Below, piece after piece: positions 38,401-50,600 of a DNA stretch of 64,000 nt. The DNA is from Pristionchus mayeri (taxonomy: Eukaryota; Nematoda; Chromadorea; Rhabditida; Neodiplogasteridae). The position numbers and the translations under genes are program-made. The first letter of the stretch is position 1, and each line of letters begins with the position of its first letter. Location: contig BTRK01000006.1 of assembly GCA_036245805.1 (NCBI GenBank), positions 31,996,901 to 32,060,900 on the forward strand. Direction: 5' to 3'. The notes below the pieces were generated by a model. That model made no database searches, was not told the origin of the DNA, and saw only the letters and a list, made by a program, of their open reading frames with translations.

Positions 38401-41211
38401 GTTATCACCACTGCCACTCCCGGCTTCTAAGAACAAAATATTGATGAGATAAATTGAGACTATTGATGCAGAATAAGCAAACAAACAATAATCTCACATA
38501 AATTTTAGAGAAACTCGAACACTACATAAAACTCGAATATTAAAAAAATTAAATAAATGACCTTGTTTTTTTCATGATTGTTGGAACAGTTGGGCGAAAT
38601 AGTACAAAAGAAGACGCTAAATGGATGCGACAATCTAGTGTCAAGTATATCTTTGAAACGAACCTTGAACTCGAAGGGCACTCTTTCCTTCTTCGGAGAA
38701 GATTCTGCCTTCTCCCTCTCTTTATCCTTCTTCGGAGATGCATCCTTACCCTAAAATTAAATATTGTGCAATGCAGATGTAATTCATTACTTTGGGAATA
38801 GATACAACTACCTAAATTCGAATAAAACACAATTGTTAGGTAAGCTAACCCATAATTAGTATTACCTTTATTTTATCCGACTTATCTTCATGCTTGATTT
38901 TCTTCTCTTCTTTCTCCGATGACTCTTTTTTCTCTTTCTTCTCCTTCTTCTCATCCTTTCTTCTCTCTTCTTCCTTCTCTTTCTTCTTCATTTCGTCCTT
39001 CTCTTTCTTCTTATCCTCCTTCTCCTTTTTCTTTCTCTCTTCCTCTTTCTCCTTTTCCTTCTTCCTCCTTTCCTCATCCCTCTCCTCCTTCTTCTTCTTG
39101 GCCGGAGACGACTCAGGAGTCTTCACTTTTTCCATCTTCTTTTTCTTTTCACTGAAATTACTTACTTAGAAAGTCAAGAATCACAATATCTCAAGTATCC
39201 AAAAAATGGATCAAAGAAATAAAAAAGGCTTTCGCTAGTGGAAACAATTGTCTGACAGGTACCTCTTCTCCCTCTCCCTCTCCTTCTCGCTCTCATCTCC
39301 ACTGCCAGACTCCCCATCCCTCTCTTCCGACTCAGTCGACCCTCCCTGATCTGCCATCGCAGCACTCGCAGCCATACTTGCTGCAAAACACATTTTACAA
39401 TTTTTTTCCTATTATTCAAATAAAATTTAGGAACAACCCTCGTGTAACTCTACAAACACAGGTCGGCACTCCTGCAGAAGCCCAGATCGGGGTAACAATA
39501 GTGGCTAATGGTATCGGGAGTAGAGCCCAAGCAGGTAAGACATAACCTTAGATTGCAGAACCCTGATACATACTAGAGAAAGTTTTAGCCTAAATGCTCA
39601 ATCCTGTCGCTATATAGCGCCTTTTCGAGCGCCTGCTGGAATGATGCCTAACCTAAAATAGCGTCAATTCGCGGCTTCCCTCCGCGTGTAGGCTAAACAG
39701 TACGACAATACAAACATGTCTAAGGGTTCGGCAGTCTCAAGGTACGACTTACCGGACTGGGGTCTACTCCTAACACCACTATTGTTACCCCGATCTGGGC
39801 TTCTGCAGGAGTGCCCACAGGTCAATAAAGGAAATTGTCATTCAAACGTAAATGCACTCGTGGAGCACGTAATATGTAAAAAAGAGGTAAAAGCAAACCG
39901 GCTCTCTTCTTCTTTCTTTTCTCTGCCTCTTCTTCCTCATCCTCATCGTCTTCGTCCTTCGCTTTCCTCTTACGAGGAGTTCGCTCTACCGACATCTGAC
40001 GATTTCGTTTCCTAAATGAACATACATATAAACGATCCTCTTACATACGCAAAACCAATTTCAAATTCAACGATAAACCCTTCGACATAAATCAGAAAAA
40101 TAATAGCGTTCAAACTGACTTGTTTCCGTGCATAACTGGATTGGAGAAGTGTTCTGGATTGTAGAGAGGGAGTGAGTCGAGGGAGACTTCTGGTTCGAAG
40201 TGACGACCACTCTTGAGACACACTTGCGTACGACGCAGATTACGCTCGTCGCCGTCGTTGAACACTGATATCAATCACATCAAGCAATGCCAAAGAGCCC
40301 AAATAGTCACTGCTTCTATCAGGTGTTCAAAAAATTATAACATGAACACATTCTTCTCTCAGATACCCCTCAATTGTGATCAGCACTATAGTAGAAGGTT
40401 TTAAACACCTATGCATCGTTTAAGAACTTCCAAATCGTATAGGTTATGATGCTTACAATAATCTAAAAAAGATGCCACTCAAGTCGGAAGGAGATTTAGA
40501 AGCGGCGACTGACCGACTGTGTACTGACTGCAGTCCTTTATGTGCTGGATAACACCGGGACGGATATTCTTGCCCTGCGATTAACAATATTTTGAGAGAT
40601 ATTTTGCATGGATACTGCAATCACCCAAGCAACATGACAAGAACATCAAATCACAATCTCAGACTGTTTCCAGAGTGTTTGAAATATTGTGGTGACAACG
40701 TTGGGCCGACAACAAATTTTACGAAATCTCACGTACTTACCTGCATAACATCGACGCTTCCATTGAGAATGATCGTGCCCTTGATATCCTTGTCTTCGAC
40801 GACAACTGTTCCGAGCTCACTCCCGAGGTTAACCTGCATCATCATTAGAATATATCTGGGAGATTTGTTGAAAATGATAAGATAACACATTCCAAAAATG
40901 AATCTATTGCGATGTGCATGTTTAATTTTTAAAAAATCATGTTATTCATCACCGTTGCCTGTTACATTATCAGATATACTATTATGAGGTTGAGCAAGGC
41001 AGAAGAACATTGACTTCGCCTTGTAACTGTAAACAACACAAACCTTGCATCGAATATTCTTGACGAGCTTCTTCACTTTCGCTTCACAGAAAGCACCTTT
41101 GAATTTTGCACTCACTTCTGTACCGAGGCACAGGAAGGGAGGATCGTCGGACTGAAATGGAAAGATAGAGGAGATACTTCAACAACAAGAAAGTTATGTA
41201 AATACCTGCAT
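20494..41211 (-). CDS. ARID4: ARID4-type chromatin regulator (AT-rich interaction domain; Sin3/HDAC complex family), about 1,627 aa
   Basis: ARID4A/B proteins are nuclear chromatin readers found with Sin3-HDAC. My model has 42 coding exons whose phases all close. It starts at a 6-base exon, ATG CAG (41,211-41,206), just after an in-frame stop. Domains in order (residues): Tudor-like (1-140; [40 protein letters not shown]); a Lys/Glu-rich linker (175-310, exon 39,151-38,866); RBB1NT-like region (340-436; [25 protein letters not shown]); a highly charged coiled coil (457-538, exon 36,111-35,867); ARID (560-680, exons 35,271-34,572; [47 protein letters not shown]); chromo barrel (790-927; [20 protein letters not shown] at 31,670-31,587); a poly-Pro exon (30,155-29,907); and a C-terminal helix ([20 protein letters not shown], exon 20,893-20,771). 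Least certain: the 3' edge of exon 28 (31,408) and exon 40 (27,549-27,310). Human ARID4 is about 1,260-1,310 residues. It is divergent from GTF3C3. Confidence 0.9.
22880..23498 (+). pseudogene. 3' fragment of a non-LTR retrotransposon (reverse transcriptase C-terminal region)
   Basis: An open stretch from 22,971 to 23,384 encodes the C-terminal tail typical of nematode non-LTR retrotransposon ORF2 proteins: [48 protein letters not shown]. The reading frame continues upstream (LLKTFS) but the polymerase palm motifs are absent, so it is a 5'-truncated copy. The 3' end runs into a (TA)n tract at 23,486-23,500 that could be the element's tail. It sits exactly at the axis of the outer foldback, next to the inner one. 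Confidence 0.75.
23501..25387. mobile_element. Inner foldback element, TCACG...CACGAGTCAG family
   Basis: The ends TCACATGCATCACGAGTCAG and, inverted, TCACGGGTATCACGAGTCAG have TA outside both. The arms are inverted copies over about 900 bp: AACAATTTTCAACTTTTATT, CGGCAGTTTTAGGGTGGACC and GAGGATCCAGCTCAGGATTT all have mirrors. It is inserted in the outer element of the same family. It is non-autonomous. Confidence 0.85.
28452..29199. repeat. Foldback element directly behind an ARID4 splice donor
   Basis: Inverted arms: TCCGTACAACGAAAAACTAA (28,493 region) against its mirror near 29,140-29,165, and GAGGTCGGTTTTTGTAAAT (28,612 region) against its mirror near 29,020. The outer ends read ACAGAGGAATTCTGAGAGAA and, mirrored, TCAGAGGAAATCTGAGAGAA, next to TA. 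The right end is 4 bases from the GTATTA donor at 29,203. Confidence 0.75.
32680..33453. repeat. Foldback element in an ARID4 intron
   Basis: The ends TGACGCCGTA (left) and TGACGTCGTA (right, inverted) are flanked by TA. The arms share GGAACAGCGATTTTTC, GGATGCTGATCACGATG, TAGTGAGCTATGGAGCGTCC and the TTAAGCCACTTTA/CAGGGATGTTTTTAG core around 33,070-33,130. There is no coding capacity. Confidence 0.8.
35649..35855. repeat. Short inverted repeat in an ARID4 intron
   Basis: TTGGCTCTTGTGCTGAAGCC at 35,649 is mirrored as GGCTTCAGCACAAGAGCCAA at 35,833-35,852, with a spacer of about 160 bp. The core GAAGCCCAGATC is shared with the element at 39,462-39,820. Confidence 0.6.
36706..37955 (+). mobile_element. 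mariner element, full length but decayed, in an ARID4 intron
   Basis: Perfect terminal inverted repeats: TTAGGTTGAACAGAAAGTCT at the left and its complement at the right, about 30 bp each, with TA target duplications outside. Its length, 1,250 bp, is normal for mariner. It sits between ARID4 exons 10 and 11 on the opposite strand to that gene. Confidence 0.93.
36870..37885 (+). pseudogene. mariner transposase pseudogene
   Basis: Family features are clear: an N-terminal helix-turn-helix region ([27 protein letters not shown]), the linker [13 protein letters not shown], and catalytic-domain blocks [35 protein letters not shown] and a terminal DNNGAYV. It cannot be active. There is an in-frame TAG near 36,945, a frameshift near 37,128 and an in-frame TGA near 37,174. 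Of the three catalytic aspartates (D, D, D34D type) the first is replaced (TWVEKWV where TGDEKW is usual) and the third is Tyr (APSYYWLF where APSDY is usual). Only the middle D of HDNARPH remains. Confidence 0.9.
39462..39820. repeat. Short inverted-repeat element in an ARID4 intron
   Basis: GTCGGCACTCCTGCAGAAGC at the left is mirrored at the right (GCTTCTGCAGGAGTGCCCAC), and the arms continue through CCAGATCGGGGTAACAATAGTGG-like sequence for about 45 bp. No ORF belongs to it. Confidence 0.65.
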
Positions 41212-41682
41212 AGCTTACGCTCACAAAGACATGTAGAAGGTACGGTTAAGTCGAATTATTGTGCTTATCTGAAACAAATGAGCTCAATACTCTGAGCAAT
41301 GAAAGCACAAAGAAAACAAGAAAACAAGAAAACAAGAAGAGCTCGAGAGGCAAAATAATGGGCGGAGCTTGGATGGCTACAGTAGATCTTCACAATGCGA
41401 GTTTATTACAAATTAATTTATAAAATTTATTTTTCTTAAAAAGTGCTTATTTATGTAAATTTTAATAATATTTTCACATATACAGAGGTGAACAAGAAAC
41501 TTGACCAAACTCGAAAAACAACGTATTTTTCTTCTTGAAAATCGGTTTTAAAACCATGTTGTGCATTGTCCGGAAAAGACAGAAAAAAAATTGTCGTGAT
41601 GTTACATTTTCCTCATTTTTTTCGATTTTCATTATTTCCCTCTATAGGGGCCCCTAATATGTATTGATTTTAATTCTAGATA
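41212..41682. promoter_or_regulatory. Divergent promoter region between ARID4 and GTF3C3
   Basis: 471 bp separate the two start codons on opposite strands. The region includes AAACAAG tandem repeats near 41,310-41,340 and an AT-rich stretch at 41,400-41,480. The GTF3C3 side ends in TTTTAATTCTAG three bases before the ATG, an SL-type acceptor. No TATA box is evident. Confidence 0.5.
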
Positions 41683-44600
41683 ATGGACGAATCGATGGAC
41701 GAAAGTTTTGAGTCGATGCAGAACATGCAGGACTTGGCGCCCATGCGACATCAAGGTCAGTTATTTTTGTTTATTTATCACATATTTATTTTTATATACA
41801 CTCGACGGCGAAACGAGATTCGAATGTTTAATCATGTGTAATGATGTAATAGTTTGACTGTACTCACGAAAATATGGTACTTTTAGAAGCTGATCCAGCT
41901 GATATCGGGTACGATGTGAACGTCGGTGACGTCGATGTAGCTGCTCATTTCAATGGTGAGTCTTTCGAATCTAATTTGTGTCTAATAATACATCGTACGA
42001 GTGTTTAAAGTTTCGCTAACTTTTCTCAATAATAATTACCTTTCCGTTTCATGTAGCATGCGTGAGAAATAACTCTGAGTCATACTCCATACAGCACCTA
42101 TGTCAGTCATAATTACATAGTTGTTTCTCGTTGAGAGCCAGTAGCGGGGACATCTCACGACGCTGGTTACGACGAGGCACTCGCTCGATTCATGCGGAAT
42201 GAGATCGACTACGATGAATTCATGCAACAGGCGGGAGGGACTTCCTTGGAAGAAGAGACACTCGAGACTGACGAGGAAGAGGATGAGTCTGGTTAGTATC
42301 TATCTAATGTGAACATGGAGGAGAAATGTTTTCTTTGCACATAGCATAAACTCTTTATCTGTCTATGCAATGATTCTTGTATCGCCAATGCCATTTCATC
42401 AGTGATTAGAAGGTTGTTCTTTTCCAGATTCGCTGCCTCCTCCCATGGTGATTCCGAAGGGAGAGATGAAGGACAATGCTGGTCCCTCTTCTCTCCTCGC
42501 TCACTCCGGAGAGAATGGAGCAGCGAAGAGAGGGAGGATAGAAGTACCCAACAACCTGCGACTACTCATGCAGGAGGTCAGTTCGTGTCACCAATCGAAT
42601 ATATCACTATTGGATGATTGTAATGCTGATTTTGCTGATGCTTCAATCCAATTGAGCACAAATCATTGTATTGTGTGCTTAATTTTGATGTAAATTCATA
42701 ATTATCAATGGATATGTGCAGGTGATGAGCCAGGATGAACTAACCAAGCCCATTCCCTTCATGCCTCACACTGCTCCAGAATCTGCCACTAGTATGTAAT
42801 TTTATAACATTTCGATCCGTTATTTTTTTATTAAGCTTAAATGTTATTTTGAATACCAATCAGTAGAGGAATTGTAGCCGCCGAAGTGGGCATGGTATCG
42901 AAGACTGCACTCTACAGAGAGAAGAAGAAGCTAACCAAGGTATTTGCTACTTTCCCCTCCTTCTTTTGAGCAAATTCCTTCACATGTCACACGTACAAAC
43001 AATAATGTTGTTTTCCAGACACTGGACGCGCTGATGGGACAGGCGAATCTGATTTACGCGAAGGGACAGACCGACGAGGCTCTCACCATGCTCCTCGAGG
43101 TGAGATGCTCTAAAGAATGCCTCTATCGGATCCGTGAGAGTGAAGTTGCACGCCGTCCTGGTCATTCCGGATCTAAGCGTTTGAGATTCCTGATACAATG
43201 CTAAATCTAGCTGTATTACCATAAGCGATAAAGTAGGTTGGGTGCTCAGGTGATTCGTCAAGAGCCGAGTAACTCGGATGCGTACAGACAAGTGGCCGAG
43301 ATCTATCGAGAGATGGGGGAGGGAGAGAAGGGACTGCAGTACGGAATGCTCGCCGCCTATCTGGACAGCAAGTGAGAAGGGAGAGAAGGAAGGGACCACT
43401 CAATAATAGAGCCAGTCAACTGTATTTCCAATAAAGTGCAATTGCGGACAAGGGTAGTGTTGAGGACTCCATGCGACGAGTGGGTTGATTTGGCCGAGCA
43501 AGCAAGAGATCTCAACTGTCTCGATTTCGCAGCTGCTGCCTACGGGAGAGGTAGGCGACTAATTGGAAAGATATCAAACTGAAGATATCTCATGTTTGGA
43601 AAACCATGAGTACCTTATTCTAAATAATTATATTCTGTTCTTGACAGCATCTCGCATCGATCCTGGACTTTGGCTGTATTGGGAGAAACGGATCGAGTTG
43701 CTGGAAGCGACGAATCTCCGCCATCTCGCAATGAGAGCTAGACTACTGGTAGGGTACAGTCTAGAGGACACGACTACACTCATTTGTGTTTTTGGTTTCC
43801 TTGTGATTGGTACATTTCTAAATAATTCTTGATGTGTCTGTCACATTGAATGTTTTAGATTTAATCTTTGTTCTTTGATCAGGCCCTCCAGCAGACCGAT
43901 TGCGTTCGATCGAACCTCGATTTTGATTGGTTCCATGTCATGGTCAAAATGGTGAGTAAGCTATCCATTTAGGATAAGTGAACAATTTATTGATCATTGT
44001 CATGCCTATCCCTTCTTTATACTATTTCGTCTCGATTTATGGTGAGGTTTCCGCAGTTTTTCTCAGAAATGTGTCCGTCCCCAGCGGTCAGAGTCAGATA
44101 GAGGCTGGCAAAGGACACTGGGCAGCGGTGGGAGTTGAACCCGCGACCTCGGGATAGCGAGACAAGCACGCACACCACTTAAGTAGAGCGGAGCGAGAGC
44201 GCGCGCGAGTTCAGCCGGGGGAGGGAGAGCGGGGAGGAAGGAAGGAAAGTTGGTGGGTGCTCGGGGGAGGGGGGACGGAGGGGAGGTGAGCGAGTGAACG
44301 GAGGTGATAGGGCAGAGGCGATACGACGTTATGAGGGAATGCAGGGTAGCGTAATATCATTTCGAATAAACTAAGTAATCCGAAGGCGAGTGAGAGGGAG
44401 AGCGGAGGTGAAATGGATAGCGGAGGAGAGAGAGGAGGGGAGGTGGGAGAGCGGAGGTGAGATAATCTAATGAGGGAATGATTGGCAGCGTATCAATTCG
44501 AACAGCTTAGTAATCCGAAGGCAAGTGAGAGGGAGAGCGGAGGTGAAAAGGATAACGGAGGAGAGAGGGGAGGGGAGGAGAGAGAGGAGGGGAGGTGGGA

Positions 44601-47600
44601 GAGCGGATGTGAGATAATTTAATGAAGGAATGACGGGTAGCGTATCATTTCGAACAACTTAGAAACCCGAAGGCAAGTGAGAGGGATAGCGGAGGTGAGG
44701 AGAGACGGGAGGGGAGGTGAGAGGGTAAACGGACTGGGGAAATAACGTTATAAGGGAATGACGGGTAGCGTATCATTTCGAACAACTTAGAAACCCGAAG
44801 GCAAGTGAGAGGGAGAGCGGAGGTGAGGAGAGACGGGAGGGGAGGTGAGAGGGTGAACGGACTGGGGAAATAACGTTATAAGGGAATGACGGGTAGCATA
44901 TCATTTCGAACAGCTTAGTAATCGGAAGGCAAGTGAGAGGGAGAGCGGAGGTGAGAGGATGAACGAACTGAAAAGATTACGCTATGAAGGAATGACTGGT
45001 GGTGTAATTTCAGAACAACTTAGTCCCAGCTCGCCGCGTAGCGGCGAGCCCTGACTGAACTTAGTTCAAAGGCGAACTCCCGCCGAAGGCGGGAGTGAGC
45101 GTCGGGGTTACCAGAAGCGTTTGACGGGTTAGCTGGTGGTCGAATAAGCTCGGGTATATGAGCATTTAGTGATAATGGTTGATCGTTTTTACGTTATCTG
45201 GAGTGAAGGGGAGAAAGTATTTTGAGGGAATAACGGGTATTATTCTGAACAACTTGATTAATGTATTGTTCAGAATTTAAAGTCCTTTCACTTGGTCGAT
45301 TTTAAAGGCGGTAAACTTAGTTAACTAGTCACGTTCTACTATATTGTAATGAGCTGTTGATGAAGTTACACAGAGCACTGTGTAATTTTATTTTTTTTAA
45401 ATACATGGCTTTACGGTTTATATTTGTTTAAATGCAATGTATCTAATATACAGGTGGCAGAGTACTTCATCGAGATAAACGACGAGGAGAAGGCAGTGCA
45501 GTCATTGGAGACTTTCGTGATGAGGGCGAGACAATTCGGAAGGAGTGCTGCCAGTCAACACGAGACTCTCGCCGGTGAGGGAGAGGAGTGATCACGCGTA
45601 TTCCTCGTGTAGAATTTGAGTGCCCAGCTGGAAATTCTGATGATTACAATGAAGAGAATGCAGATTTTGGATTTAACTTAATGATACTGAACATTTATTT
45701 TGGGTCTTCGTTTTATCACAAATATAAATGTGGCAGTTAATGAAAAGACGCGAGAGTAAATGTGTCTTGCAGGAATGTGGATTGGGAAGGGGAAGTTCAA
45801 GGAGGCGCTCAAGTCCATTCTAGCCCTCTGCCATGACAACATGAAAGTAGTGGATGGACAGGGAGAGGAAATTGTGACGGTCAGTGAGTACGGTAGTGGA
45901 CGGGGTGTCCCTCACCGATAAGGATCAGTCTAAAACGGTGTTACCATATGTTATTACCCCTTGAACATTATGCGGATACTAATATAAATATTGGAGGTGA
46001 AGCTGCACGGCTTTGCTGGCTACGATGTGGCTCCAATTCCATTGCCGGCTGATGCCAGATTTGAGGTCAGTTTAAATTAATTGTTTTATTACTATATATT
46101 AGGTTGGTTCATACGTTTCTTTCTTTTTCATGCACCAACATTCTGACTTCCCTAGGTAGTCGCAATGAGCCAATCAAATCATTGTTTTTGATGTTGATAC
46201 GGACATGGGTACACACTATAGCGAATACTATATTGGGTTGATTCGATCAATTAGAATAGAGCATTTTAGTTCGGAAGTAATTGGACCAGCTCGAGCAGTC
46301 CGACTTTTCAATTGCTCTATGCTCCGAGGGGAATAGCGCAAAGGCTACATTTAGCACATTATTACAAAGTACTTTGACTGGGTATGTCATGCGACATAGC
46401 CCACCAAACCTGCCATGAGAAACCTACTAGAAATGTTGGCCCAATTACAGAACTACTGTCTTTAAAAATCATAGATCACAAATTTCTGAGCGCAATTTCC
46501 TTACACAGCATTGATGAATGCTCAATTTCGATGGGTTGTGAAGTACTTTCCCCTGTAAGTATGCTAACAAATTTAGGAAAGGATATGACTTCCCGTTCAA
46601 GAACTGCAGACTTCGAAATAATCATGTTCAGATTCATCTGCTGAAATCAACACTTTTTGGATTCCCCTGCCTCCCACACACGTTCGAATCCTGATACTTT
46701 GTGCTTAGTAGTACAAATAACTCCTGCCCAAGTGTTCCTCAATTGGGCAGAATCAGAATCCCACAAGTATTCGATAACCTGAATTTATCCCAAAATGCTT
46801 AAAATAGCCGTTTTCCGATGTTAATTTTCTGAGACTTATCACCTTCTCACGATGATGCATAGATCCAAAACATATGTACGGTAGTAATCTACCGCCATGG
46901 CCATAACACATTGTATTCATAAAATCATGGGAGTCTAGGCACGCCAACCGAAAATTGAAAAATAGAAAAGAAAGAAACTTATGAACCAACCTAATATTTA
47001 AAACATTATTTAATAGTAGTCCTCAGGTGGATGACGACATGCCGATCAGCCTGATGTGCAAGGTGGCGATATGTCTGATCAATCTGGGATCCAAGGCACC
47101 CGCCCAGGTAAGAGACGAAAACAGCACGGAAAGATTGTGAATATCCCCATCCCATTAACCGTGGAACGAAAGAACGAATGTTGAGCAAGTTTTTCGTTGT
47201 GACATCCACTGAATACTATTGAAATGACGTCCAATTAATCATATACTAATTGTAACTATCAATTAGCTAAGTGAACCTCCTCCCTTTCTTCTCAGCACCT
47301 CTGCGAGATCATCATGATGCGTTCGTTTTCGGATGTGGAATACATAGATCCCATCGCAGAACTGGCACAGTCTATTTATCAAGCTGAGGTACACTTCATC
47401 GTGCACTTCTTTTTTTAATTTAATATAAAGCCGAAATTTTTTGATGACACCTATTACGTGAGCTTCCTAAATCAATCATTATCCACTTCAAGTACTAACT
47501 TTCTTTAGAGTAAGTGTTTGATCATGCTTTCCTTCTTGAGTGGTACTCCTTCGGCCGTCGTTTCCTGGAGCAGCTGCAGCAATGGCAGATGTTGGTGGAG

Positions 47601-50600
47601 GAACCGCAGCTGTGGTTCATCTACGGGAATATCATGGCAGCTCAGAAGGAATTCGAACGGGCGATGGATGCATACGAGAGAGTGCTGCAGGTGAGGAGAG
47701 GGAAGGACCAGTTGAGGTATACTCAATTGGAGATACCAAGGTAGAGCAAACTATTTACTGAAATATATTTGATCTCAATAATCAATCAGACAAGATGCTA
47801 TATTTTATAATAAAATATATTAGTAGCGCACAAGTGACGGTAATAGGGTATGACTGCTTCTGTTTCAGCTGAATCCTTCCCACGTGGATGGCCGCATCAA
47901 TCTCTCTGGACTGCAGCAACGAGCGGGAATGGGAGAGAAGGCATTGGAGACACTGAAGGACTACGATCTGGAGGGATGCACTCATCTACCCGTGAGAAAG
48001 AGACTAGCTATGGGATGCCATCATCGCTTTGATTCACCAGCATACTAAAAAGCTGTAATGGGAGCAGTGATTGGTGGGGTGGGGTTAGTAGCGGGAGGGT
48101 AGGACTAGTCAATCAGCATTGGTTGTATCTCAGGACGAGCGACTGCTGCAGCGACAAGCTGAATTCCTCTTCGACAACAATCGCACGGAGCAGTTCATCA
48201 AGTGAGAGATATTCGTGATTGGCGAGGGAGAAAAATCTTAAATTGCTCTAAATTTGTGTAGGCATATCACGCCATTCACGAGAGAATCGAGCTAGAATCG
48301 CGATTCATGGGAATGGAGAGGAAATCGTGAAATGAGTTCAAACCGGTTTTGGCCTCCCTGAGGCATGTCTGAGTGACCCCTGAAGTCTTATAGTGCACAC
48401 TTCATTTTGGAGTTCCCTATGTAGGGTCGGATACCGGCATCACTCACTTTGAGAGCTCTTTTCTTGGATACGGTGAAAGATATAGCAAAATTCACCTCTG
48501 AGTGACCCCAACTCATTTTTTGAGCTCTATCGATCTATCGAAACCATTTTCTCTGAAACCCATTTTCAACAGTGGTACACTTCGGGCCACTTTTCTCAAA
48601 AATGTAGGTGAAGACGCAGATGAAAGTGTCACGCTAGATGCAGCTCAGCGAGAGCTTTCCAATGAGTGGTTTGCGAAAACAATACGAACACTTGGGTGCG
48701 AGTTACGTCCTGTAAACATCGCCTGAATCGTTTGAACTTTATTTTCCACAGGCATTTCGATAAAAAAATCGATTATTTTTGGCCGCTCGCTCCGAAATGA
48801 GCGGTGTGGAATGAAATCGACTGTTGAAAATAAAGTTCAAACGATTCAGACGAGGTTTACAGGACGTAACTCGCACCCAAGTGTTCGTATTGTTTTCGCA
48901 AACTACTCATTGGAAAGCTCTCGCAGACCTGCATCTAGTGTGACAATTTGAGCTGCGTCTTCACCTACATTTTTGAGAAAAGTGACCCGAAGTGTACCAC
49001 TGTTGAAAATGGGTTTCAGAAAAAATGATTTCGATAGATCGATAGAGCTCGAAAAATCAGTTGGGGTCACTCAGAGGTCAATTTTTATATATCTTTCACC
49101 GTATCCAAGAAAAGAGCTCTCAAAGTGAGTGATGTCGGTATCCGACCCTACATAGGGAGCTCCAAAATGAAGTGTGCACTATAAGACTTCAGGGGTCACT
49201 CAGACATGCCTCAGGGAGGCCAAAACCGGTTAGAACTCATTTCACCATTCCCATGCTCAGCTCGATTCTCTCATGAGAGGCGTGATATTTTGCACGGCAG
49301 AATAGAGGGTTGGGCGGAGCCTAAGATAGTGTTATATCAGGACAGCCCGGATGCTGCTCACTCCCTACTTCTACGAGATCCATCGAGACCCCGATTGTGT
49401 GGCGAAGAAGAGAATTTGTAGGAATTCTACCGGTATGTCTTCTTCTTCCAACGCAAGTCCATCTCTTTCCCCTTTTGATATTTGTTTCACAAATAATAAT
49501 CTATTTCAATATCTCGTTCCCATTGTCAGTGTGGGCTCTCTCGACGACCCTCCGCCAGGCTGCTCTCCATGCCATCCAGAATTCGACCCTCGAGAAGTTC
49601 GTGAAACGACTGGGGATGGCCACTTATCAGCAGACGAACAGGTGAGAGGAGAGAGAGATTCGCACCTTCCTCCGTCTTTCCCCATCAGTCTAATCGAGCA
49701 GTCGTAAGTCGAGAGAACTGTTGAATCTTCCGTTTATCAGATCGTACGATGACATGGATGCAGTCACTCTGCATGACTACTGTCTCAAACTGATCGAGAG
49801 TCTCGGGAAACTCTATCGGTGGGTGCGGTAGCAAAGGATAGTATGTAGCACGGTCACTTGCCCGTCGACATTCGAAAAATCGGACCGCCTAACTCCGCCC
49901 ACTTGACCCTGTTCTTCAATTCTCTATTTAGCAGTGTATTGCAAACTGAAATTTGGCAAAAGACGCAGAGGAGAGGTATAAATACTGTAAAATTTGAAGC
50001 TTAAATGACCCGCAATTTCCTGATTTCCTGAGGCAGGGTCAATTTAGGCACGTTTGAACGATTTCCGTTCGAGAAAAATTAGGCGGATTAGGTTTTCTAA
50101 TGTCGACGAATAAGGGGCCGTGATGTAGGACTGCTATGTGCATACTATTACAATCACGCCATTTTTCCGAGTTTTAAGGTGTGAGCTGTTCGAAAGCATG
50201 GTCTTATCGTCCATTTTCTTTTGTGATAACTAGCAATAATCCGTGGACCTTAGCCTCCTCTCTCGATCTCTCTCATTGCAGATACGTGGACATGCTGACA
50301 GTCTGCTGCTACGCCTTCCTGCAGCCGAAGATCACCAGAGATCAAAAGTGAACACTCACTCATGCGTGCTAAATCTACTATAACCCTAATAGGAATTGGT
50401 TAATTACATTGCTTCACCAGCAATTCTTAAAAACTAGATGCAAATGGCATAACGTTTTGGGTGGATGGACCAGTAAAAAATAAGAAATCATTGTCCTATT
50501 TTAGCGATTTTTTTATTTAAAAACGTGACCCCCTTCTTTTTAAGATTCCCTCATCTTCCCTTTCGATTGCTATTCATAAGGAACAGATTATGAATTAGTG

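Noticed and set aside
44383..44995. CRISPR-like array
   Set aside because: Units of variable 127-153 bp length in an animal intron, no short constant repeats with unique spacers.
46384..46989. Transposase gene in the 46.1 kb mariner-like element
   Set aside because: Frames on both strands lack helix-turn-helix or catalytic motifs.
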